Part shown: positions 7,962 through 17,225 of the stretch, one piece after another
Position numbering within the stretch: the first letter of the stretch is position 1
Layout of the letters: the number at the start of each line of letters is the position of its first letter
NCBI GenBank assembly: GCA_937124615.1
Contig: CAKZKR010000046.1
Coordinates: 1-32,826 of the forward strand
DNA from: an uncultured bacterium
GTDB lineage: Bacteria > Hydrogenedentota > Hydrogenedentia > Hydrogenedentales > Hydrogenedentaceae
DNA length: 32,826 bases
Reading direction: 5' to 3'
Notes under the pieces: model-generated
The model's database searches: none
Seen by the model: only the letters and a program-made list of their open reading frames with translations
Told to the model about the DNA's origin: nothing
Translations under genes and position numbers: made by a program

Positions 7962-8813
7962 ATGTCTAAAGAGAATCTTTATATTACCATATTTTTTTTA
8001 TCAATTATCTTTTCAGGTTTTGTTTCTTTTGCCGGTACAAAGCCTTTAATCAATATTCAGGTAAAGAACAAAGATATTTTAGCAAAGCAAAAATTTGAAA
8101 TTTCGATTGGTGTAAAAGCGGAAAAAGGTGAGAATCCCTATTGTTTTTTCCCCATAGAATTTGAAGAACCTGATAAGAATCTTTCTTTAGATATTAAAAA
8201 GATTGGAACAAAGGAATCTGAAAAGGAAGTGAATTTAGAAGTACTTATAGAAGGAACGGTCCAAGAACCCGGTGAATATACAATTGGGCCTATGAGAATA
8301 CCCTATATTTTGCTTTCTACAGATATGGAGGCCGACTTCGTGAAAGATAATACCCGGGTTATTCCTGCTTTATATTGGGAGGTTCCCTCATTACATATAA
8401 AGGTAAAGGACGCAAATTATTTGAGATTTAAAAGATATATTTATATCGGAGTGGGAACTATTTTAATTATTATAATGGTTCTGTTTTCTGTTTTGTATTA
8501 TTTGAATAGGAGTAAAAAACGGATAGCAAAGATAGAAGTCTCATTGAGCGAAGTACTCCATGATGCAAGGAAGTATCGGCTGGATGGCAATTATTATGAA
8601 TACTTAAAAACACTTTATAGTATTGTCCAAAAATTGCAGGGTGGAGAGGAAAAAACAGAACTATCAAATTTAGGGAAAAAATTAAAAGATATGATGAATG
8701 AAGTGGGATATAGAGGAATTAATCCGACGGAACAAGAAATGGATTTGTTTTGGAAAGAGGTAGCAAATTATGTGTCAATTTTAGAAAATGAAAAAAGAAA
8801 AAATAGTTCCTGA
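7962..8813 (+). CDS. Short BatD-like exported membrane protein
   Basis: The 283-residue protein has an N-terminal signal peptide (hydrophobic run ITIFFLSIIFSGFVSF). A beta-rich Ig-like ectodomain of about 130 residues follows, with KQKFEISIGVKAEKGENPY at its start resembling the first domain of BatD. A single membrane helix lies near residues 160-182 (YIYIGVGTILIIIMVLFSV), then a cytoplasmic helical domain of about 95 residues. That layout of ectodomain, membrane helix and cytoplasmic helical bundle matches a miniature BatD. It is the first gene of the Bat operon, 24 nt before moxR, and probably presents a periplasmic or envelope-facing surface for the MoxR/VWA machinery. No good Shine-Dalgarno precedes the ATG, so the start is less certain than for moxR. 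The exact family is uncertain; the topology is clear. Confidence 0.7.
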   Translation: MSKENLYITIFFLSIIFSGFVSFAGTKPLINIQVKNKDILAKQKFEISIGVKAEKGENPYCFFPIEFEEPDKNLSLDIKKIGTKESEKEVNLEVLIEGTVQEPGEYTIGPMRIPYILLSTDMEADFVKDNTRVIPALYWEVPSLHIKVKDANYLRFKRYIYIGVGTILIIIMVLFSVLYYLNRSKKRIAKIEVSLSEVLHDARKYRLDGNYYEYLKTLYSIVQKLQGGEEKTELSNLGKKLKDMMNEVGYRGINPTEQEMDLFWKEVANYVSILENEKRKNSS

Positions 8814-8837
8814 TTAACATTATAAAGGAGATAAATT

Positions 8838-9824
8838 ATGTCCATGAGTGTTCAGGCAATTCGAGCACGAGTAGAACGATATGCAGATATATTATATCGT
8901 GTTCAAAATGAGATTAGTAAAATTATTGTGGGTCAACAGTATATGATTGGTCGTATGTTGGTGGGTTTGTTAGCCAACGGGCATGTTCTTCTGGAAGGAG
9001 TTCCGGGTCTTGCGAAGACTACTGCAGTAAATACACTTGCAAAAACTTTAGATTGTTCATTCCGGAGAATCCAGTTTACACCTGATTTATTGCCTGCTGA
9101 TTTAATTGGGACGTTAGTATATAACCCTAAGACGGGTGAATTTACCACAAAGAAAGGGCCTGTTTTTGGAAATATTATTTTAGCGGATGAAATTAATCGG
9201 GCTCCTGCAAAAGTGCAAAGTGCGCTATTAGAATCTATGCAAGAACGCCAGGTTACGATTGGTGATGCTACATATAAACTTGAAGAACCCTTTATGGTTC
9301 TTGCTACACAAAATCCAATTGAACAAGAGGGAACATATCCCTTACCCGAAGCCCAGGTTGACCGGTTCATGCTTAAACTAAGGATTACATATCCGAATCG
9401 GAATGAAGAGAAAGCAATTCTTGAAAAGATTGATTTACTACATCAACCCAATGTTTCAACAGTCCTTTCAAAACAACAGGTTCTGGAAATGCGGGAAGTC
9501 GTGAACCAGGTTTATGTAGATGAAAAGATAAAAAACTATATAGTAGATATTGTCCAGACCACACGGAATCCGGATTTGTTTGGATTAAAAATAAACCATC
9601 TAATTGAGTATGGTGCTTCTCCACGCGCTTCTTTATATTTACAACAAACAGCCCGGGCATGGGCCTTTTTACAGGGGGAAGGGAATGTGTTTCCTCATGA
9701 TATAAAAACAATGGCTCCCGATGTGTTACGACATCGAATAAAAGTCTCTTATGAGGCAGAAGCAGAGAATATTACAAGTGAAGACATAATTCAAAAGATA
9801 TTAGACCATGTCCCTGTGCCGTAA
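8838..9824 (+). CDS. moxR: MoxR-family AAA+ ATPase
   Basis: This is a MoxR AAA+ ATPase of 328 residues, the usual length. It shows Walker A GVPGLAKT (54-61), Walker B IILADEINRA (113-122), sensor-1 ATQNP (156-160) and the family segment EQEGTYPLPEAQVDRF (162-177). MoxR proteins act as chaperone-like ATPases on VWA-domain partners, and here the gene leads directly into a DUF58 gene and two VWA genes, so those are the likely partners. The start is firm: AAAGGAG at 8824-8830 lies 7 nt before the ATG. The protein has no signal peptide and should be cytoplasmic. It lies 21 nt before the DUF58 gene, in the same operon. Confidence 0.95.
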   Translation: MSMSVQAIRARVERYADILYRVQNEISKIIVGQQYMIGRMLVGLLANGHVLLEGVPGLAKTTAVNTLAKTLDCSFRRIQFTPDLLPADLIGTLVYNPKTGEFTTKKGPVFGNIILADEINRAPAKVQSALLESMQERQVTIGDATYKLEEPFMVLATQNPIEQEGTYPLPEAQVDRFMLKLRITYPNRNEEKAILEKIDLLHQPNVSTVLSKQQVLEMREVVNQVYVDEKIKNYIVDIVQTTRNPDLFGLKINHLIEYGASPRASLYLQQTARAWAFLQGEGNVFPHDIKTMAPDVLRHRIKVSYEAEAENITSEDIIQKILDHVPVP

Positions 9825-9845
9825 ATAGTAAGGGGTTTTGACAGT

Positions 9846-10727
9846 ATGTTAACTACGGAAATGTTAGCAAAAGTCCGAAGGATACAAATTCGAACAACAA
9901 AACTGGTAAATGATATTCTTGCGGGGAGATATGAAAGTGTTTTCCGCGGGCAGGGGGTAGAGTTTAAAGAAGTGCGAGAGTATGTTCCGGGAGATGATGT
10001 GCGGAACATTGATTGGAATGTTACTGCTCGTACGGGTACTCCCTATGTAAAAGTTTTAACTGAAGAACGCGAACTCACTATTATGCTTGTAGTAGATGCA
10101 AGTGGTTCACAACGGTTCGGTTCAGTATCACAGTTTAAATTGGAATTATCAGCGGAAGTATGTGCCGTTCTTTCTTTCTCTGCTATCCAGAATAATGATA
10201 GAGTGGGACTGATTGTTTTTACAGATGATGTTGAGTTATTTCTCCCTCCACGAAAAGGTAGGAAACATGGTTTAAGAGTTATTCGCGAAGTTTTATATCA
10301 TGAACCGAAAAGTAGTCGGACCAATATATCAAAATCATTGGAATTTCTGTCCCAGATTTTGAAACGAAGGTCTGTAATATTTATCTTGTCTGATTTTAAT
10401 GATACACACTATGAAAAAACAATGAAGGTTCTTTCTCGTAGACATGATGTAATTGCCTGTTTGATTACAGACCCAAGAGAATTAACACTACCTGATGTAG
10501 GTCTTATTACCATTGCTGATGCGGAAAATGGTAAAGAAATAACTATTGATACAGGAAATCCCAAGTTTCGTGAAAAATATACATTAAAAGCGAGAGCGGA
10601 ATATGAACGGAAAAAGAAACTTTTGCTTCAATCTGGGGCCGAAATTTTAGATATTCGTACAGATAAACCCTATATTGATGAACTGTATCGTTTTTTCCGT
10701 GCTCGAGAACGAAAAACGAATCGTTAA
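9846..10727 (+). CDS. DUF58 (VWA-like) protein of the MoxR/Bat cluster
   Basis: This 293-residue cytoplasmic protein has the DUF58 signature, with GRYESVFRGQGVEFKEVREY leading into VPGDDVRNIDWNVTAR (about residues 28-62). It then has a VWA-like core containing VDASGS (83-88), a possible metal-ion-dependent adhesion motif. DUF58 proteins are almost always encoded beside moxR and probably link the ATPase to membrane VWA proteins. There are no membrane helices, consistent with the short DUF58 class of Bat clusters. An AAGGGG element precedes the ATG by about 10 nt. Downstream comes a BatD/DUF4381-like gene, as in many MoxR operons. Biochemical function is unknown for the family. Confidence 0.93.
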   Translation: MLTTEMLAKVRRIQIRTTKLVNDILAGRYESVFRGQGVEFKEVREYVPGDDVRNIDWNVTARTGTPYVKVLTEERELTIMLVVDASGSQRFGSVSQFKLELSAEVCAVLSFSAIQNNDRVGLIVFTDDVELFLPPRKGRKHGLRVIREVLYHEPKSSRTNISKSLEFLSQILKRRSVIFILSDFNDTHYEKTMKVLSRRHDVIACLITDPRELTLPDVGLITIADAENGKEITIDTGNPKFREKYTLKARAEYERKKKLLLQSGAEILDIRTDKPYIDELYRFFRARERKTNR

Positions 10728-10752
10728 TAGAGGATAAAAAAATACCACAACT

Positions 10753-11676
10753 ATGATTTTTTTGAGTGTTTTTATGGATATATGTGTATGTGCAGTTGGC
10801 GCAGGGAATATAAGTGTGGAATTATATCATCCACAAATTCCCTGGTTTCGCTCTTCTGAATATGTTCTTCGAAATGATTCTGCAGAAGTAAAGAATTGTC
10901 CTGAATGGAAAAACTTGTATGCAGATATGGAAACTATAGAAAGACCAATTATGGGAGTTAAGGAGGAAGGATGTATAAAAAAGTTTCTTCTTGACCCGAT
11001 TAAAGCGGGGAAATATTTAATACCTCCAGCGGTTGTGAAGGAAGAAGAGGGGAAGGAATGGAAAACCTCTTCTTTTATTTTGGATGTTCGAGACCCAACA
11101 GAGAAAGAAAAAGAAGAGATACAAAACATAGCCGGGATAATTGAGCCTGAGGTTAGGAGATCTTATACAAATTTTATTATTGCTAGTATTGTAGTTGCAG
11201 CTGTTTTTGTTTCTATTGTTGGCTTGTTTTATCTACTAAAAAAATACTTTGTGAAGGGGAAGACAATTGTAGAAAAAGTAGAATTGCCATGGGAAAAAGC
11301 CTTTCGTAGATTAAGAGAGTTGAAATCAAAAGATTTACCTTCACAAGGATTATATGAACCTTATTATGTCCAGTTAACATGGATTCTTCGTTATTATATT
11401 GAAGACCGTTTTGATATTCATGCTCCGGAACAAACCACACAGGAATTTGTGGATACGACTATGAAAAAGAAAATACTTACAGATGAACAACAGAAGTTAT
11501 TGTATTCCTTTTTAAGCCATTGTGATAAGGTTAAGTTTGCTCAATTTGTCCCGACCATAGAACAAATGGATGCCGGGTACAATTTAGTGTGCAATTTTGT
11601 AGAAGAAACACAGTCAAAGGAGCAAATACAAAAGAATAGAGAAGAAGTAAAACAACAGGAATATTCAGTGCAGTGA
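10753..11676 (+). CDS. DUF4381/BatD-like membrane protein
   Basis: The protein has about 307 residues: an N-terminal hydrophobic stretch that is probably a signal peptide, a beta-rich ectodomain of about 110 residues, one membrane helix near 140-163 (NFIIASIVVAAVFVSIVGLF), then a cytoplasmic helical domain. The cytoplasmic part (LPWEKAFRRLRELKSKDL, followed by a tyrosine-rich helix and FAQFVPT) is like the DUF4381 proteins found between DUF58 and VWA genes. The start is uncertain because the only GAGG is 19 nt upstream of the ATG. The stop overlaps the next gene's GTG as GTGA, which indicates translational coupling to the batA-like gene. Its layout repeats that of the first operon gene and of BatD, so the operon holds three proteins of this type. 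Confidence 0.75.
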   Translation: MIFLSVFMDICVCAVGAGNISVELYHPQIPWFRSSEYVLRNDSAEVKNCPEWKNLYADMETIERPIMGVKEEGCIKKFLLDPIKAGKYLIPPAVVKEEEGKEWKTSSFILDVRDPTEKEKEEIQNIAGIIEPEVRRSYTNFIIASIVVAAVFVSIVGLFYLLKKYFVKGKTIVEKVELPWEKAFRRLRELKSKDLPSQGLYEPYYVQLTWILRYYIEDRFDIHAPEQTTQEFVDTTMKKKILTDEQQKLLYSFLSHCDKVKFAQFVPTIEQMDAGYNLVCNFVEETQSKEQIQKNREEVKQQEYSVQ

Positions 11677-12710
11677 TAAATGCATATTTTCAAAATAAAG
11701 GTCTTTTTTTTACTTATCCGTATTTCTTTGTACTTTTAATTCCTGTTTTTGTTTTATTTTTATTTGAATTAAGAAAGAAAAACGCCTCGTCTATAATGTT
11801 CCCTTCCAATTCATTATTATCTGAATGGGGAATAGATGTAACACACTGGAGAAGATGGACAGGTCCTCTACTTTCTTTACTGGCTTTTGTCTGTTTTATT
11901 GTTGCATTAGCAGGACCGACTTACGGTGTTAAATTAAATAAGAATAGAGCAAATGTGATTGATATAATGCTTTGTCTGGACATTTCGGGAAGTATGACTC
12001 AACAAGACTATATGTTAGGGGGGATTCCGAGAGACCGTTTATATGTAGCCAAAAAATCTGCTACCCATTTTGTTGAGTATAGGAAAGAGAACAAGACAGA
12101 CCGATTTGGTGTGGACCGTATTGGGCTAATACTGTTTGCCGGTGTTGCATGGACACGATGTCCTTTAACATTGGATTATGAGATTTTATTACAAGCCATT
12201 AATAAAACCGATTTTGCTCCACAGGAAAAAGATGGGACGGCTATTGGTTCCGCATTGGGATTGGCCATTCGTCGGTTATCACAGAGTGAAGCAAAAAGTA
12301 AAGTAATTATCTTGTTGACAGATGGTATTAATAATCGAGGGGAGATAACCCCTAAGGAGGCAAAAGAATTAGCTAAAGAAGCGGAGATTAAGATTTATAC
12401 GATTGGTGCAGGAACAGCAGAGACAGGTTTTTCTATAACAACAACCGGGCAAATGATAAGAAACCAACCTATTGATGATGTCTTACTGCGAGAAATAGCA
12501 GAAGAAACAGGAGGAAAATATTTTCGTGCTACGGATACAGAAGGACTTATGAAGGCATATGAAGAAATAAGCCAGTTAGAAGCGACCGTGGTAGATGTAA
12601 ACGACTTTTATGAGTATAAAGAAGATTTTCTTCCTTTTGTAATTGTAGGTGCGTTATTGATGTTAGCGTCCACCTACTCAAGGAGAATTCTATGGGACCC
12701 CTTACCCTGA
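11673..12710 (+). CDS. batA: VWA-domain membrane protein BatA
   Basis: This 345-residue protein has two N-terminal membrane helices (about 15-31 and 64-81), a VWA domain facing the periplasm, and a C-terminal membrane helix near 322-338. The metal-ion-dependent adhesion site looks complete: DISGS (103-107), the Thr of DGTA (T189) and the Asp of LLTDG (D217). This arrangement is that of BatA of the Bacteroides aerotolerance cluster, thought to form an envelope complex with BatB and BatD. The start codon is GTG and overlaps the upstream TGA by 4 nt. The insertion after the first motif (QQDYMLGGIPRDRL) matches BatA-type VWA proteins. The separation from BatB rests mainly on gene order, so the symbol is by context. 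Confidence 0.88.
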   Translation: MINAYFQNKGLFFTYPYFFVLLIPVFVLFLFELRKKNASSIMFPSNSLLSEWGIDVTHWRRWTGPLLSLLAFVCFIVALAGPTYGVKLNKNRANVIDIMLCLDISGSMTQQDYMLGGIPRDRLYVAKKSATHFVEYRKENKTDRFGVDRIGLILFAGVAWTRCPLTLDYEILLQAINKTDFAPQEKDGTAIGSALGLAIRRLSQSEAKSKVIILLTDGINNRGEITPKEAKELAKEAEIKIYTIGAGTAETGFSITTTGQMIRNQPIDDVLLREIAEETGGKYFRATDTEGLMKAYEEISQLEATVVDVNDFYEYKEDFLPFVIVGALLMLASTYSRRILWDPLP

Positions 12711-12740
12711 TGATTTTTATAATAAGGAATTTGTGAACAG

Positions 12741-13805
12741 ATGTATTTTGTGTTTCCATGGAAATATTTACCCATCTGGATAATAACTACTCTGGTAGTA
12801 ATTGGGGTTATAACAATATCTTTATTCTGGTTAGAAAAAAGACGGAACGCAAAGATACAAAAATTTGCAGAAATTTCATTGACGGAGCGATTAATACAGG
12901 GGGTTAGGCCGTGGCTTCGTAAAGTGACTATTTTCACCGTAGTAATAGGTTTTTTCTTTATTATTTTAACTTTAGCCCAACCTCATTGGGGCGCTTCGTG
13001 GGAAAAAACACAAAAGTTAAGCAGGGATATATTGTTAATGATTGATACATCAGAGAGTATGTTAGCAGATGACCTACCTCCAAATCGGCTAGAAAGAGCC
13101 CGACAAAAAGCATATCTTTTAATGGAACGCTGTCCGGGAGACCGATTTGGTATTATTGCTTTTTCGGGAGAGTCTGCTTTGGTTTGTCCATTAACATTAG
13201 ACCATGGTTATGTTAAAACTATTCTTCGTTCTTTAAATACAGATATGTTGAGTAAAGAAGGAACGGATATTTCGGAAGCATTTAATGAAGTAGAACAGGT
13301 CTTTAAAGAAGATATAGAAAAATCAGGGAAGGAGGATAAATACGCACGAGCAGTGGTGGTTATTAGTGATGGAGAAGACCTCTCGGAAACAGCAGAGAAG
13401 AGAGCAGAAAACCTCGGGGAAAAGGTTTTTTTAATTGTTGTAGGTATGGCAACTCCACAAGGGGCTGAAATAAAATTTCCGGAATGGATGAAAAGATATG
13501 TAAAAACTTCTAATATAAAGCTTACACATAAATCCGTATTGGATGAGGAAAAACTAAAGCAGATAGCGGTGAAAGGGAAAGGGTTTTATGTTAGAACGAC
13601 TATGGATGATACCGACATTAATATGATGCTGAGTGAATTAGAAAAAATACGGATGTTTTACCAGACAGATTCACTGAGGTATCAGAAGGTAAATCGATAT
13701 CGCTGGCCCCTATTGATTGCGTGCATTTTATTTATTTGTGAGACTGTAATATGGATAATACTTTCTTCAAAAAAGAAGGTAAACATAAGATTAGAGAAAA
13801 TTTGA
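12741..13805 (+). CDS. batB: VWA-domain membrane protein BatB
   Basis: This is the second VWA gene of the cluster, 354 residues. Membrane helices lie near 12-30 and 62-79, and one near the C-terminus (about 327-345). The MIDAS residues are present as DTSES (102-106), T175 in EGTD and D210 in VISDG, so metal binding is likely to be kept, although Gly of the usual DxSGS is replaced by Glu. The segment CPGDRFGIIAFSG after the first motif is typical of BatB. An AAGGAA element 12 nt upstream is a slightly distant Shine-Dalgarno. It follows batA after 30 nt and precedes the TPR gene by 4 nt. BatA and BatB probably pair in the membrane. Confidence 0.88.
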   Translation: MYFVFPWKYLPIWIITTLVVIGVITISLFWLEKRRNAKIQKFAEISLTERLIQGVRPWLRKVTIFTVVIGFFFIILTLAQPHWGASWEKTQKLSRDILLMIDTSESMLADDLPPNRLERARQKAYLLMERCPGDRFGIIAFSGESALVCPLTLDHGYVKTILRSLNTDMLSKEGTDISEAFNEVEQVFKEDIEKSGKEDKYARAVVVISDGEDLSETAEKRAENLGEKVFLIVVGMATPQGAEIKFPEWMKRYVKTSNIKLTHKSVLDEEKLKQIAVKGKGFYVRTTMDDTDINMMLSELEKIRMFYQTDSLRYQKVNRYRWPLLIACILFICETVIWIILSSKKKVNIRLEKI

Positions 13806-13809
13806 GATT

Positions 13810-14526
13810 ATGATAAATTGTTTTTTTATAAACAAGAGTTCGAAACTGTTGATGTTATTCTTAATGTATCTGGTATTTATCCCTTGCATTTACGCAGAAG
13901 ATATAAAAAAGGTTTGGGAAATATCAAAAGAGAAAACAATGAAAGGGATGTTTGAAGAGTCGTGGAAGGAATATGAAGAATTACTTGTGAAAAATCCAAG
14001 AAATTATGAAATTGTTCTTGGTGCGGGTTGTCTGAAATATTACCAGGCAGAGAGGAGTATTGATAGCCAGCAATTAGATAATGCAAAAAGTTTTATTCAG
14101 GAAGCAGAACATTTTTTTGATTCGGCTATTCAATTGGCAGAAAGTGCTAAAGAAAAAGCAAATAGTTTGTACAACAAAGGAAATTGTAATTTATTGATAG
14201 CAAATGTACAAAGGGAAAATCCTCAATTGATAGAAGAATGTATAAATTTTTACAGGAACGCGGTTCGTTTTTATCGCGAGGCGATAGAGGATAAGCCAGA
14301 TTTTTTAGAAGCAAAAAGAAATTTAGAACATGCACTATATCAGTTGAAGCAGTTGATACAGAAAAAAGAAGATAATAAGAAAGAAGATAAACAAGATTCG
14401 CAATCAGATAAAGAGCAACAATATTCGACTATGTTCTTGGAAACAAAAACAGATTTGCCTGATTCAGAGGTCCGCGTTATCGAAGAGCAACCTAATGTTG
14501 TGGAGTTAAAGAAGAAGGGTAATTAG
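13810..14526 (+). CDS. Exported TPR-repeat protein (BatC-like N-terminal part)
   Basis: This 238-residue protein has a hydrophobic N-terminus (LLMLFLMYLVFIPCIYA) that looks like a signal peptide. Helical repeats with TPR spacing follow (EESWKEYEELLVKNPRNYEIVL, AKSFIQEAEHFFDSAIQL, INFYRNAVRFYREAIEDKPDFLEAKRN). The C-terminus is a charged, low-complexity Lys/Glu/Asp/Gln stretch. Position between batB and batD is that of batC, a TPR protein in Bat clusters, so it probably provides protein-protein contacts on the periplasmic side. The BatC-type C-terminal tail is not in this protein but in the next gene, which suggests that BatC is split here. Weak Shine-Dalgarno; likely coupled to batB, since the genes are 4 nt apart. 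Confidence 0.75.
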   Translation: MINCFFINKSSKLLMLFLMYLVFIPCIYAEDIKKVWEISKEKTMKGMFEESWKEYEELLVKNPRNYEIVLGAGCLKYYQAERSIDSQQLDNAKSFIQEAEHFFDSAIQLAESAKEKANSLYNKGNCNLLIANVQRENPQLIEECINFYRNAVRFYREAIEDKPDFLEAKRNLEHALYQLKQLIQKKEDNKKEDKQDSQSDKEQQYSTMFLETKTDLPDSEVRVIEEQPNVVELKKKGN

Positions 14527-14529
14527 AAT

Positions 14530-15351
14530 ATGAGAATAAATCGAAAGCAACAAATACGATTTGATGGTAGATTTATAAGATTCATTTGTTTTTTATTCCT
14601 GATTTCTTTAAATTACTTGTTTGTTATTGCAGACGATAATATTCCTCCGCTTATTAAAAGGCCTGACAATACAAACGCAAAACAACAGTCAATAATTGCA
14701 GAAGTTGTAGCGGTAGAAACAAGGGGAAGTAGTTCTATAAATAATGATAAAGGGGGAAGTAATAATACAGAGGTTCTGGAAGGGAATGATGCCCTGTCAT
14801 TTATTGTTGAGAAATTGGGGATAAAAGATTATGAGTTGGTGTTTCAAGATAAACAAACATTCACCACCGATACGATGAAGGAATTCTCATTTAGAATAAA
14901 AGAAGGATTGGATTATTATGTTACTCCAAAAGAGGTGCTTCCTCCTGGATTATATACGCTGGATACTCGTGTACAAATAACGGAGGGGGGTAAAGTAACG
15001 GATGCAATCAAAGCAGTGGCCAAGGCAAAATTAGGTGAACCATTAGTATATAAAGGAATACAGGCCGATAATACTAACTATATAATAATATGCACATTAA
15101 AAAGTGAAGATGAAAATCAATCTCAGAGTGGTGAACAAAATAAAGAACAAGAACAGAAAGAGAGTGAACAAGATAAGCAAAATACTGAGGAACAGCAAAA
15201 ACAATCAGAACAGAAAGATAATGAAGAAAATAAGAAAGAAAACCGTCAAATACAGTTGTTGTTAGAATCATTAGAGGAAATGGACCAAAAAGAACAAAAA
15301 GAAATGTTAAATGAGCGAGAACGAATTATGTTACCAGAGAAATGGTGGTAA
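14530..15351 (+). CDS. Secreted protein with low-complexity linker and BatC-like C-terminal motif
   Basis: I do not recognise the main domain of this 273-residue protein. It starts with a basic n-region and a long hydrophobic core (FICFLFLISLNYLFVIA), a signal peptide. The middle part (about 85-185) is a compact alpha/beta domain of unknown family. Next comes a Gln/Glu/Lys/Asn-rich linker (about 195-240). The end, from LLESLEEMDQKEQKEM to a terminal PEKWW, resembles the short acidic helix with a final Lys-Asp/Asn-Trp found at the end of BatC proteins. The gene lies 3 nt after the TPR gene and 1 nt before batD. I infer that it provides the BatC tail, with the TPR part on the preceding gene. 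Confidence 0.65.
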   Translation: MRINRKQQIRFDGRFIRFICFLFLISLNYLFVIADDNIPPLIKRPDNTNAKQQSIIAEVVAVETRGSSSINNDKGGSNNTEVLEGNDALSFIVEKLGIKDYELVFQDKQTFTTDTMKEFSFRIKEGLDYYVTPKEVLPPGLYTLDTRVQITEGGKVTDAIKAVAKAKLGEPLVYKGIQADNTNYIIICTLKSEDENQSQSGEQNKEQEQKESEQDKQNTEEQQKQSEQKDNEENKKENRQIQLLLESLEEMDQKEQKEMLNERERIMLPEKWW

Positions 15352-15352
15352 T

Positions 15353-17224
15353 ATGATAAAAAGTTCTGGGAAAAATATGTCTTGTTTTTGCAAATCTTGT
15401 GTGATAGTTTTTTTTGTTTTATTTTTTGATGTGATGTTTTTTATTTATGCAGAAGATTCTCCTGTTCAGGTTCGGGTAGAACCATCAGAGGTTGGGGTCG
15501 GAAATACTTTTGATGTGATTGTCTCTATTCAGGGTTCAAATATTGGAGAACCCGTTATTTTTTCAGAAGCAGGGGTGCAGATTAACCCTCAACCGTTTTA
15601 TAATGGAATGAGCACACAAATGCAGATTGGGTTTGGGCAGTCGCGTATTATTACAACGAAAGAACGACATTATCGTGGTTATGCTCAACAGGAAGGTGAG
15701 TGGAAAATAAGTGTTCGTGCAGATATTGATGGTAAACAATATATTTCTCCTGAAATAAAAATTAGAGTAAGCAAGTCTGTTTCCACACCCCAAACAGTTC
15801 CGCCGGGTCCCTCTTTACCACAAACACAGCCAAGGGTCCCTTCTGGACGAAAATGGCAATCCATGGGTGCAGGGACACGAACAGACCAAGTGCAATTTGA
15901 CCAGGCGTTGATTTTAGAAAGCGAATTATCTAAAAAGATAGTCTTTCAGGGTGAGATTCTGAATTTGATATTTCGTGCAAAAATATTAGAATCACAGGAT
16001 ATATCCTTACAAACTACAACAGGGAACCTACCCGATTTACCATCTCTTGACGACTTCTATGTAGGGAAGGTACAACAGAATACACGGAGGGAAGACATTT
16101 CTGGAAAAACCTATCGCGTAGTGGAATTGATAGTGCCTGTTTGTCCAAAGAGTGTTGGAACGCTAACTGTAAGTCCATGGGAATGGAATAATTGCTATAT
16201 AAGATATTACAATAATTGGGGTTGGCCAGAGACATATTCGTTGAATAAGAGTTCAGGTCCTGTAAGTTTAGAAGTGCGACCACTTCCAGATTCCCCAGAT
16301 AATTATTATGGAGCCATTGGAAAGTATTCCCTTAGCTCAAATCTTTCGCAAACGGAGGTGAATGTTGGAACACCTATTTATTTATCTATTACAATAAGGG
16401 GTTCAGGAAATCCAGATTTTATAAGAGCGCCGTCCAAACCCAATTTCGATTGGGCGTATGTTTCAGACCCTGAAATTATTAGTGGGAGTACAGATGTATG
16501 GGATAATGTGGAGAAGACAATCCGATTCTCAATAACGCCCCTGAAATCAGGGAATTATCAAATACCCTCGATAGAGTATACTTACTTCAACCCACAGTTG
16601 GGACAATATGCGACACTACGAACAAATACTTTTCCTGTAAAAGTGATAGGGGAAAATAAAAATTTGGAAGGTGTCATTACAGCAGGGGGGACCCCTCGTA
16701 TGGAAACTCGTAATATAGATGTTACAGGTAGCGATTTACTTCCCTTAATAACGGAAGGTGTTCAATTAAAACCCCATCGCCCTTACTATAAAGGAGGAGT
16801 TCTTATCGTTTTTGTGTTTTCTCCAATTATTTCAATGATTTCAATTGGATTGGGTTTCAGAAAAGAGTATTTAAGAAAAAATCCGATATACCTTCGTAAA
16901 GTATCTGCATATAATAATGCCATCGAAAAGTTTAGTGAATTGAAGGATAAAGGAAACATTGCTAATGCAGTGGAACAATCTCTAAAGCAATATATTGGAG
17001 ATTCCGCAGGCGTTCCCAATGTCTCTGGATTAACTTCTGATGATATTGAGAATGTAATGAAGAATAAACGGATAGATAATGAACTTATACAGAAGACGGT
17101 TAAACTCTTAAAGACCTGCGAACGGATACGGTATAGTGGGTCCTCTATTTCTATAGATGAAAATAGAGGTCTTGAGGATGGTTTTAATTTGCTTATAAAC
17201 GAGATGAAGAAGGTATGGAGATAG
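15353..17224 (+). CDS. batD: BatD-family protein (oxygen-tolerance, multi-Ig ectodomain)
   Basis: This is a full-length BatD, about 623 residues from the chosen start. The ATG at 15353 follows the upstream TAA by 1 nt and gives a signal peptide ending near FFIYAEDS. The earlier in-frame ATG at 15311 would add 14 residues and overlap the upstream gene by 41 nt, so it is less likely. The ectodomain holds several beta-rich modules, starting VQVRVEPSEVGVGNTFDVIV, which is the classic opening of BatD. Later segments include QALILESELSKKIVFQGEILNL and YSLSSNLSQTEVNVGTPIYLS. One membrane helix (VLIVFVFSPIISMISIGLGF) is followed by a cytoplasmic helical domain of about 125 residues. BatD family members form the membrane scaffold of the BatA/BatB complex. 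Confidence 0.92.
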   Translation: MIKSSGKNMSCFCKSCVIVFFVLFFDVMFFIYAEDSPVQVRVEPSEVGVGNTFDVIVSIQGSNIGEPVIFSEAGVQINPQPFYNGMSTQMQIGFGQSRIITTKERHYRGYAQQEGEWKISVRADIDGKQYISPEIKIRVSKSVSTPQTVPPGPSLPQTQPRVPSGRKWQSMGAGTRTDQVQFDQALILESELSKKIVFQGEILNLIFRAKILESQDISLQTTTGNLPDLPSLDDFYVGKVQQNTRREDISGKTYRVVELIVPVCPKSVGTLTVSPWEWNNCYIRYYNNWGWPETYSLNKSSGPVSLEVRPLPDSPDNYYGAIGKYSLSSNLSQTEVNVGTPIYLSITIRGSGNPDFIRAPSKPNFDWAYVSDPEIISGSTDVWDNVEKTIRFSITPLKSGNYQIPSIEYTYFNPQLGQYATLRTNTFPVKVIGENKNLEGVITAGGTPRMETRNIDVTGSDLLPLITEGVQLKPHRPYYKGGVLIVFVFSPIISMISIGLGFRKEYLRKNPIYLRKVSAYNNAIEKFSELKDKGNIANAVEQSLKQYIGDSAGVPNVSGLTSDDIENVMKNKRIDNELIQKTVKLLKTCERIRYSGSSISIDENRGLEDGFNLLINEMKKVWR

Positions 17225-17225
17225 A

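Noticed and set aside
8933-9370. Minus-strand open frame of 145 codons inside moxR
   Set aside because: It is an antisense shadow over the Walker motifs of MoxR, and its translation is low-complexity without domain features.
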